DNA from: Olivibacter sp. XZL3
GTDB lineage: Bacteria; Bacteroidota; Bacteroidia; Sphingobacteriales; Sphingobacteriaceae
Reading direction: 5' to 3'
Length of the DNA stretch: 40,093 nt
NCBI RefSeq assembly: GCF_004368405.1
Contig: NZ_SBJH01000011.1
Location: forward strand, 1-40,093
Positions 25,598 to 33,501 of this stretch are shown here, piece after piece. Below the pieces are notes generated by a model, which worked only from the letters and a program-made list of their open reading frames with translations, made no database searches and was not told the DNA's origin. Within the stretch, counting starts at the first letter, position 1. The number at the start of each line of letters is the position of its first letter. The translations under genes and the position numbers were made by a program.

Positions 25598-28500
25598 TTA
25601 AAAGGTTATATTTAGGCCTAAAGAATAGGTGCGCAGATTTGGATAACTATCATAAGCTAAATCTGCATCTTTAAAATCGAAGGGGTTGTAAAACGTTATG
25701 GGGTTCATCGCAGACACGAATATCCGCGCATTGCTCACCTTGATCGCATCAGCCAATTGCCTAGGCAAATTGTAGTTAACGTTGAAACTTCTCATCTGCA
25801 TTCTGAAAGAGCTTACTCGCCAAAATTCCGAAGTTGGTGCTAAGCTGATATTCTCCCAATTTGGATTCGGATATACACCTGTTGGATTTAATACCGGATC
25901 ATATATATCTCCCCAAAACACAGGTCGGCTTTCAAAGATCCTACTGATTTGGTTATTTAATTTGTTACGTGATGCACCATCAATTTCAGACCATCCTCCC
26001 CAAGAACCACTGATTACACAAGAAAAGCTTAGCGACTTATAAGAAGCGCGAAGGGTCGTACCAAAGCCATAGTGGCTGTTCTGTTTATTAGCCAACTTAA
26101 TTTGGTCATTCTCATCAATAATACCGTCGGGGCCGGAATACGTTCCGTCTGGCTGTAATTGTCCCCGTATATCGCGGTAATAAAACATTCCCGGCTTTAG
26201 GTCAGCTGCATTCGTACCAAACACTTGTGTAATACCGTATTCGCTCACGTATGCATCAATATCCGCTTGTGTTTTGAACATTCCAAGATAGTCGTGCCCC
26301 CACATCCCGTAATCGCTCGATTGACCGGGCTTTGGCATCCAGGGCTTCAACAAATCGACGTCATTGAAATTCCCGATTTTAACCTTATCATCATACCAAT
26401 TGAACCGCAAGTCAATGCCATAATTGAAATCGTTGCCTATCTGATCACTCCAGCCAGCTCCAATCTCAATACCGTAGGAATCCATGGCTCCAAAATTGAC
26501 AGAAGCGATAGATCCTCCTACAGTAACGGGAATATTCCCAGTCGGCTCCATTAGCATATTCGTCGACTTATTATAAAATCCCTCAATATTGGCAGCGAGT
26601 CGATTGTCCAAAAATCGAGCATCAATCCCAATATTATTTTTAAATTCATCGCTCCAAGTCGCGTCGCGATTGGGAGACTTCTCCAACTTCATCCCGATTG
26701 TGTTCTCGTTATTTCCACCGAAAACAGCGCCCTGACCATTTTGGGTCGTATAACGTTGCCGCCAAAGCCAAGCTTGTGTATCGTCTTTACCAAGCAAACC
26801 AAAGGCATAACGTATTTTCAGGAAGTCAACCCATTCTGCATTGAAAAAATCTTCTTGCGACAGCACCCACCCTACTGATCCTGAGTAAAACCGACCCCAA
26901 TAATTCTCGGGCGCAAACTTGGTGGAAGCGTCTGTACGGAATAAGAACTCCGCTAAATATTTATCCTTATAAGCGTAATTCAGTCGACCGATGTATGACA
27001 AGGCGCCGGATTCATAAGCCCTTGCATCACCGCCGATCTCTCCAAAAGCCGAATTAAACTGGCCATTGTTTTGCAAAATCGGATCATCCTTTGACACATC
27101 CTGTCTATTAGACTCCGCCTCTGATTTTTCAACACTGAATAATCCGCTGATATCGTGATCACCAAATGTCCGGGCATAATTAAGTGAAAAATTCAGCTGA
27201 TAGGACTTACTATTTTCGTTGATATAAGATAGCCGATTCTCGTTTTTAACATTTACCTCCCCATTCGTAGTCGCTCCATCATAAATATGATTAAACTGAC
27301 CGAGCCTGTCAAATTGATATAGCGTATAGGTGGTACCGATACGCTGTGCGTTCGTATTTCCCAGATTCAGTCCGTAGTTCAAGCGCGCAGCTAAACCTTC
27401 TACATAAGGTAATTGGTATTCCGCGTTTACATTCACTGTCATACCTTTCGTGACCCCTGTATTTAGGTTATTGAGACGCTGTATTTCATAAAAATGATAT
27501 TGAGACAAATCATTATTAGTTCCTGGAACTTTTACCGGATAACCGTCCACATACATAGGAATATAGCGCGGAATGGTCAACAAGGTTTTATAATCATTGT
27601 TGTCATTCTCACCAGCCACTTTGTTCCATGTCTTTACGTTATTCACATAATTTCCCGAAACCTGCAAACCCACCTTGAAATTGTTACTTACCTGTACATC
27701 CGAGCCTGCTCGAAAATTCCAACGATCATAGTTAAGGGTACCCAAATTTCCGTCTTGTTTAAAATAGGTTACATTGGAAAAATAAGTGGCACGATCAGAG
27801 CCTCCGCTGACATTGATGGAGTGTTGTGTGTTATAGGCAGAAGACCATGCTGGATCTAGCCAATCATGATTGATAGTCCTAAAATGCGCCAACTCATCAT
27901 CGCTAAAAAAATAATCTTCCTCCCGCTGTTGATTCGCCCCGTTTGGCCCGTTCATGATGTTCATGTACATTGCAAAATCATAAGCGCTCATCATCTTTGT
28001 TCGATAAACCTCGTCGTTAATAGCGTATGAGCCGCTATAATTAATCCGTGGTGCACCTTTAGTGCCTTTTTTTGTTGTCACCAACACAACGCCATTAGCC
28101 GCTCTCGATCCGTATATTGCTGCAGCAGCGTCTTTCAAAAAGCTGATGCTTTCGATTTCGGCACTAGTCAGGCTATTAAAAAGCGTATTGTCTGGCATAC
28201 CTTGAGAGGTGACTTGAATAATTCCATCGATGACATACAGTGGCTGATCATTACCTCCATCTTTCGATATAGACACCGGATTCCTAAGTCTAAGCGTTGC
28301 CGGAACACCAGGGCGTGCGGTACCCCCGCTTACGCCCACGCCTAATATTCTGCCCGCTAAACCAGCCCCTACATTACTAACAGGTAAATCCTCAATATCT
28401 TTCATTGTTATTGTTTCCACAGCCCCTGTCAGATGTGCTTTCTTTTGCGTGCCATAGCCCACTACAACTACTTCATCTAAAGCACTGTTATCTTCCTGCA

Positions 28501-28864
28501 AAACTACTTCTATGGCGCGTTGGCCGCCCAAAGCAATTTCCTTCGATTTGTACCCTACATAACTAAAGATCAAGACCTCATTCCCTGTGGGCAAATTCAA
28601 TCGGAACACCCCATTCTGATCTGTTGTAGTGGTCGTTTTGCTACCCTTGAGCTTGATACTTACACCGGGCAATGGTTCACCCTTTTCATTCTTTACGGTC
28701 CCTTGAATATTGATCCGTGCCGCAAACAGCGCTCTTCCTTTGCTGGTTGGAATAGACTTCGATGTCGCCCACGTTTGCGAAATGGGTATTATACTACACC
28801 ATACCAGCCACCATAAAACGAGCTTGCCCCTGCCAGAAACTGGTTCTTTTATTAAAAAGTTCAT
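25598..28864 (-). CDS. susC-like: SusC/RagA TonB-dependent outer-membrane transporter
   Basis: A 1088-residue TonB-dependent receptor that takes oligosaccharides across the outer membrane together with SusD. After a signal peptide (about 1-33) comes a carboxypeptidase-D-regulatory-like domain (IQGTVKNEKGEPLPGVSIKLKG… to about residue 128), then the TonB-box-like region ALDEVVVVGYGTQKK, the plug (LTGAVETITMKDIEDLP, GARPGVPATLRLRN-like turn, QPLYVIDGII) and a 22-strand barrel ending in YSLGLNITF with the terminal Phe needed for outer-membrane assembly. No STN domain is present, so it is unlikely to signal through an anti-sigma factor. It is 10 bp upstream of susD and 61 bp downstream of a DUF3826 gene. 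Confidence 0.96.
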   Translation of the reverse strand: MNFLIKEPVSGRGKLVLWWLVWCSIIPISQTWATSKSIPTSKGRALFAARINIQGTVKNEKGEPLPGVSIKLKGSKTTTTTDQNGVFRLNLPTGNEVLIFSYVGYKSKEIALGGQRAIEVVLQEDNSALDEVVVVGYGTQKKAHLTGAVETITMKDIEDLPVSNVGAGLAGRILGVGVSGGTARPGVPATLRLRNPVSISKDGGNDQPLYVIDGIIQVTSQGMPDNTLFNSLTSAEIESISFLKDAAAAIYGSRAANGVVLVTTKKGTKGAPRINYSGSYAINDEVYRTKMMSAYDFAMYMNIMNGPNGANQQREEDYFFSDDELAHFRTINHDWLDPAWSSAYNTQHSINVSGGSDRATYFSNVTYFKQDGNLGTLNYDRWNFRAGSDVQVSNNFKVGLQVSGNYVNNVKTWNKVAGENDNNDYKTLLTIPRYIPMYVDGYPVKVPGTNNDLSQYHFYEIQRLNNLNTGVTKGMTVNVNAEYQLPYVEGLAARLNYGLNLGNTNAQRIGTTYTLYQFDRLGQFNHIYDGATTNGEVNVKNENRLSYINENSKSYQLNFSLNYARTFGDHDISGLFSVEKSEAESNRQDVSKDDPILQNNGQFNSAFGEIGGDARAYESGALSYIGRLNYAYKDKYLAEFLFRTDASTKFAPENYWGRFYSGSVGWVLSQEDFFNAEWVDFLKIRYAFGLLGKDDTQAWLWRQRYTTQNGQGAVFGGNNENTIGMKLEKSPNRDATWSDEFKNNIGIDARFLDNRLAANIEGFYNKSTNMLMEPTGNIPVTVGGSIASVNFGAMDSYGIEIGAGWSDQIGNDFNYGIDLRFNWYDDKVKIGNFNDVDLLKPWMPKPGQSSDYGMWGHDYLGMFKTQADIDAYVSEYGITQVFGTNAADLKPGMFYYRDIRGQLQPDGTYSGPDGIIDENDQIKLANKQNSHYGFGTTLRASYKSLSFSCVISGSWGGWSEIDGASRNKLNNQISRIFESRPVFWGDIYDPVLNPTGVYPNPNWENISLAPTSEFWRVSSFRMQMRSFNVNYNLPRQLADAIKVSNARIFVSAMNPITFYNPFDFKDADLAYDSYPNLRTYSLGLNITF

Positions 28865-28925
28865 AAGGTTTGGTTATCTAATTTTTATTTGGTTAGTTAG
28901 TAATACGCTTGGTTGTTGCTGCGAA

Positions 28926-29558
28926 TTAATTAGGTTGTCCCCGTTGCTGTTCCTTTAACTTCTCCTCCCAAACCTGTCGTGCAATTTTTGTTTCCACGCC
29001 TTCTTTCGACAGATAATTGTTGATCTTCCCCTTGTACTTACCAAACCAAGCATGTTTCGCTTCTGAGGATCCCGCATCCATCGCTTTTTCACGTGCTTCC
29101 GTAAGATAGGCAAGAATCTGTGCTTTTTGCTGCTCCGTTAAACTTGGAAGCATTTCTAAGTAGCCCTTATAGGTAATCGGCAGCACATTATAAGTCATTT
29201 CATTTTTTACCTGCTCAATCTGTTCTTCATTTAGTTCCTTACCCAAACGCTTTAAGTATTTCCCATGAAGTTTAGCCAATTTTTCCTCACTTTTATCTCC
29301 GGTCAACTGATGAGCTTTTTCATTTTGTTCTCTATCGGTATGTATTGCATTTAGGTCCCTGTATTGTTGTACAATGATATCCCGAATAACGATGGACTTC
29401 TTAGGATCCAATTGCAGTTTGTCGACGATCTTTTGCGCTCTTTTAGTGATAACCTGCGTATAATCGTCTTGTTCAACCGCATATGTCCCTGATATAAAGG
29501 CCGTCAAAAATAAGATGGCAATTAAAATTATTCGATGTTTTTTTTGAAAATCCTTCAT
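28926..29558 (-). CDS. DUF3826 family protein (second paralogue)
   Basis: A 210-residue exported, helical protein (signal about 1-27) of the DUF3826 type. It shares with the 7192-7875 protein the order of elements: an N-terminal RDIIVQQYRDLNAIH segment, ELNEEQIEQVKNEMTYNVLPITYKGYLEMLPSLTE, and a C-terminal AKIWFGKYKGKINNYLSKEGV-like block, but sequence identity is low. It immediately precedes susC and may be the first gene of the transport operon. Its function is unknown. The 273 bp upstream contain no gene and should hold the promoter, though no clear box was found. Confidence 0.72.
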   Translation of the reverse strand: MKDFQKKHRIILIAILFLTAFISGTYAVEQDDYTQVITKRAQKIVDKLQLDPKKSIVIRDIIVQQYRDLNAIHTDREQNEKAHQLTGDKSEEKLAKLHGKYLKRLGKELNEEQIEQVKNEMTYNVLPITYKGYLEMLPSLTEQQKAQILAYLTEAREKAMDAGSSEAKHAWFGKYKGKINNYLSKEGVETKIARQVWEEKLKEQQRGQPN

Positions 29559-29831
29559 GGTAATATATTGGTTAATTTCACAAAGTAGTGTTATAATGAC
29601 ATTTTATGCAAGAAAAATTATTCATCCTTCCATTTTCTCTTATTTTTATGGAACAGGTTTATATTATACTTAGTTCCCTTCTGGTTAGTAATACAAATAT
29701 CAAGGCTTACTATTGTAAATTTTTAGCGATTATTATCTACTTATTATAGAATGTTAGCATAGCACCGCATCACATTTTATCGGAATCGATTGCAGCCGAA
29801 TCAGTTTAACAGCTTGTTTAAATTCTTGACC

Positions 29832-32800
29832 CTATTGAACCTCCAGGTTCGAAATAATCAAGCCCTTTGCTGGCGATATCTTCAATTTCAACAGGTACTG
29901 TCCGGCATTGATCATAGTAGCCGTCTGGCTATACAAATAACTCCATTTTCCTATACGGGAAGATGTAAATTGAACCTTTTCTTCATGTAAAATCGTGCCG
30001 TCGGGCATGCACAGGGTCAATGTTCCATCGATAGCTTCTTGTAGTTCATTCGCATATCTAATAGTCATACTGTAGGTATCGGCGACACCCGTTTTTATTG
30101 GCCAAGTGATCTGCGAAGCTCCCTTTTGGGGAAGTTTAAGCGCCTCTTTTTCTAAATACTGAACGGGAATGATTTCTTCAGATAATTGCGCTGTAGCCGG
30201 CTTATAAGTAACACTGGGTTTTAAATCGTGGGCCGACTGCAAATCGCTTACCGGCACAACTATAACAGGCGCTAATGGAGGCTTATCTCCGCCAAATGAT
30301 AGCCTCACCAAGCTATTGTCGTCGAAACGCCTTCTATAAACACGCCAAGTTGAGTTGGTCTCTCCGGCACTTGCTATTACTGTTTGGGTATCTTCATAGC
30401 CCGATAAGTTAACGGCATGTTTATCATTCGACTTCGGCACCATAACAAACACGTCAGCCGCTTTAGAGACACGAAAAGAAAGCGATCTGCGCTGATCTGC
30501 TGAATTATCAGCAAATCGCAGCCACGTAGCGCCAAAAAGATTAGCTGGAATATCCGTAAAATAATCGGTCTTTCCTGTAAACACTTGATCGCCGATATCA
30601 AGCCATGTCGATGGCTCTAAAAGAACGGAGTCGCCATCAAAAGCCGCTTGTTGGACAATAAGAGACGCCGCTTTCGCGGCTCTCACCTCGGCTTTTGCAG
30701 CGATTGCAATTGCCGATACCACCGCTTGCCCAGATGCCACCCGCGGAAAATCAATAAGCAATTGCCCGTCTTTCGCTTTTGCCTTATAGCTCTTTTTCAA
30801 TACCGCATCATGCCCTACTTCGTTCCATATATCGACATTGCTGTCTACGATTTCATTATTGATAGCGACATCAAAAAGCCGCCATCCCTTGCAATCCAAG
30901 CCTCCTCCTGTTCCCAACCATGGTTCGATAAAATACAGTTCTACAAGATACTCGCCATCTGGCAGCGGAAACTGGAAACTGAGCTTATCTCTCCCATAGC
31001 GGAAAGTTTGCAAGAGCGACCAGTTTTGGGTGCCTTTTACAGGATCAAAGGTGCGCCGCTGACTGGCGAAAGCCGCGGGCAGGTTATCAAAATCAGCAGT
31101 CCAGGATAAAGATCCCCAAGTATCATTGGAAGTCCACTGTCTATCAGCTTCCCATACCTTTCCCTTGGCCTCGACATAACGAGGGCCACCACAGTTTACC
31201 CGATAAATATACGCGTATCCGTCGGCATCTTTCACCTTCTCTTCAGCCGTATACAACTGCTTAAAAGTGGGGGATTGCGGCAGCCCTTGCAATACAATCA
31301 GATCTTCTGCCACTACTTTGTCTTTTATATATCCCTTTGCCCGCAATACATTGAACTGAACGGGCACTTTACTCCAGACAAAGGGCTCGGCAATTCCCTT
31401 TCTTTTCTTTCTCCCAAAGGAGTGCCCTTCTACATCATTAAATAACTCTACTTCATCACAGTTTGAGTAAACGGTAATGTTATCCTTTTCTCCGGGGCTT
31501 GTCCAGCGATTTGGCCAGGTATGTGAAACGATATACACCATTGGCGATTGGTTGGCATCCACGTAGTTTGCGCGAAACATATAGTAAGCATCGGTTGGCT
31601 CATCCCAAGACGTAAAAAGTCCTTTATAGTTTACCGGACCGATACGGTCAAGTTCCCGAACACCTTCACCTCCCTGTATTCTGCCGGGATTGTCGTGCGA
31701 ATTGAACAACCAAAAAAAGTGTCCGGCCACACTGTCTTTCACCTGCTCGGCGAGTAGCACTTTGGTTTCCATCAGCTCGCGCATCCGATCTTCTGTGTTG
31801 GCATCTTCCTTGGTAAAAGGCTTCTCTGCATGAAAGTCAATAGTGCGCCAGGCACCGTATTCTCCAACCAAAACCTGTCTTTTTAAATCTTGGTCGTATG
31901 TCATCGGATCGCCACCATAAGTACCCGTCCAGTTTTGCGGCACGTCCCAATCGGTTCCGCTTCCTCCGTTACAGGTGGTTACCTTCCTTTGGGAAGAGGC
32001 TGTAGGATCTAATTCCCGAATAAGTTCCGTACATTCCCTTGCAAAATCCTCGGGTAAGGTGCTTTCGTTTTCCAAGCCCCATAATATTACCGAGGGACTA
32101 TTTCTCCGCTCGACAACCCAATCTCTAAGTAGCTTTTTAAAATTCGCTTTAAAGGCGTCGTTATCAAACCAGATATGAGCCGCCAGCTGGGTCCAGCTCA
32201 ATATACCCAAGCTATCCCAGTGTTGCTGATAGCGCAAATTATGAGGTTGATGTGCGTCCCGGAAGGCATTGAAGCCAGCTGATCGTATTTGCTGTACCCG
32301 TGCGTCTATTTGCTCATCACCAAAAGCATGACTACCGCCTAATAAATGCTCGTACTCGGCGATTCCATTGATAAAAAAAGGTTCCCCATTAATAAAAAAT
32401 CGCTTATCGCTATCTTTTCTGTCAATAGGCCAACTTATCCAACGAATGCCATAGGCCGTTTCCTCCTGATCTACAAGTTTACTCCCTGCATATAATTGCG
32501 TCACAATTGTATAGAGATAAGGCTGCTTAGGCGACCACAAGTTAACCGAATCGCGCAGCCGGATCACTTGCCTCACCTTAGCAGTATCTTTTCCCGCTAA
32601 AACCTGGTTTTGTTTTACCTCCGCCAATACTTGTCCATGGGCATTCTTCACTTGTTGAATTACCATTAGCTCTTCAGTTTTCCGACTATAATTCTTAACC
32701 GTTGTATGAAGGTTTAAGGTGGCATCTTTTGAGCTAACCGTTGTATCGTTCCAGATATGAATACCAAAGGGTTCGATGCGGACTGCGTCGGTAACATATA

Positions 32801-33368
32801 ATTGTACAGGACGGAAGATGCCGAATGGTTGTGAACCTTCGGAAAAGCCGCGTTCTTCCGAGCAACCTCCACATACCCAGGGAAGATCACGGATAGCTGC
32901 CGGATGATCGGCTCGTACAGCAAGGACATTGTCTTCATCAAATCGTATCGCATCGCTGATATCCAGCGTAAAGCTAGTTCGCCCTCCTGCGTGGTAGCCC
33001 ACCTTCTTTCCGTTTAGCCATACGGAAGCGTAGGATCCCACACCTTCAAAATAAAGGAAATAACGTTTATGATCGCCCTCTTTTTCAATTCGGAACTTCT
33101 TTCGGTACCAGGCGTAGCCATGCCGGTTGCCATGGACTAAGCGGCGATACCCCGCATAGGTATCCCAATTGTGGGGCACTTCGATTCTCGTCCAATCTAC
33201 TGGTTTGTATTCGTTGTTTTCGAAACCCCAATAAGCCAATGAGTCGGTCTCGTGCATCACACTTAGCCAATCTCTTGATAAATCATATCGCTTACGGGCT
33301 TCTTGTGCGAGCGACTGAAAATTAATAAGGATCAGTATACAGATAAGGCTGCTCTTGATGCTATGCAT
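29832..33368 (-). CDS. GH2 glycoside hydrolase with malectin-like module
   Basis: A 1178-residue secreted family 2 enzyme (signal 1-21, QSLAQ). The sugar-binding and immunoglobulin-like domains occupy about 25-320 (VPHNWDTYAGYR, YFEGVGSYASVWLNGKKVG, FGIFRPVQLY), the TIM barrel about 320-600 with acid/base Asn434-Glu435 (WGLENES) and nucleophile Glu503 (VGEYGAW). A DUF4982-type domain follows, then a malectin-like carbohydrate-binding domain (about 721-889: YRVNCGGPRYVEA, DGEYLVELYFIEPW, LFDVAINNEIV). About 290 further residues form C-terminal beta domains. GH2 members of this shape include beta-galactosidases and beta-galacturonidases/glucuronidases; the substrate cannot be decided. It has its own gap on both sides (133 and 273 bp). 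Confidence 0.85.
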   Translation of the reverse strand: MHSIKSSLICILILINFQSLAQEARKRYDLSRDWLSVMHETDSLAYWGFENNEYKPVDWTRIEVPHNWDTYAGYRRLVHGNRHGYAWYRKKFRIEKEGDHKRYFLYFEGVGSYASVWLNGKKVGYHAGGRTSFTLDISDAIRFDEDNVLAVRADHPAAIRDLPWVCGGCSEERGFSEGSQPFGIFRPVQLYVTDAVRIEPFGIHIWNDTTVSSKDATLNLHTTVKNYSRKTEELMVIQQVKNAHGQVLAEVKQNQVLAGKDTAKVRQVIRLRDSVNLWSPKQPYLYTIVTQLYAGSKLVDQEETAYGIRWISWPIDRKDSDKRFFINGEPFFINGIAEYEHLLGGSHAFGDEQIDARVQQIRSAGFNAFRDAHQPHNLRYQQHWDSLGILSWTQLAAHIWFDNDAFKANFKKLLRDWVVERRNSPSVILWGLENESTLPEDFARECTELIRELDPTASSQRKVTTCNGGSGTDWDVPQNWTGTYGGDPMTYDQDLKRQVLVGEYGAWRTIDFHAEKPFTKEDANTEDRMRELMETKVLLAEQVKDSVAGHFFWLFNSHDNPGRIQGGEGVRELDRIGPVNYKGLFTSWDEPTDAYYMFRANYVDANQSPMVYIVSHTWPNRWTSPGEKDNITVYSNCDEVELFNDVEGHSFGRKKRKGIAEPFVWSKVPVQFNVLRAKGYIKDKVVAEDLIVLQGLPQSPTFKQLYTAEEKVKDADGYAYIYRVNCGGPRYVEAKGKVWEADRQWTSNDTWGSLSWTADFDNLPAAFASQRRTFDPVKGTQNWSLLQTFRYGRDKLSFQFPLPDGEYLVELYFIEPWLGTGGGLDCKGWRLFDVAINNEIVDSNVDIWNEVGHDAVLKKSYKAKAKDGQLLIDFPRVASGQAVVSAIAIAAKAEVRAAKAASLIVQQAAFDGDSVLLEPSTWLDIGDQVFTGKTDYFTDIPANLFGATWLRFADNSADQRRSLSFRVSKAADVFVMVPKSNDKHAVNLSGYEDTQTVIASAGETNSTWRVYRRRFDDNSLVRLSFGGDKPPLAPVIVVPVSDLQSAHDLKPSVTYKPATAQLSEEIIPVQYLEKEALKLPQKGASQITWPIKTGVADTYSMTIRYANELQEAIDGTLTLCMPDGTILHEEKVQFTSSRIGKWSYLYSQTATMINAGQYLLKLKISPAKGLIISNLEVQ

Positions 33369-33501
33369 GTTTTCGTAATCGTTTTACAATATGAAAAATC
33401 ACTTAGATCCTCTTTGAAAAAAAAGACATCAACAGGCTTAGAAGCTAAACCTGCGGTACCCTTCACCATGGTAGCCAACAATTAGCTCCTCATTTGAATA
33501 T

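Noticed and set aside
30648-31109. 153-residue plus-strand open frame inside the GH2-malectin gene
   Set aside because: Lies fully antisense to a well-supported gene, has no recognisable domain and no credible start context.
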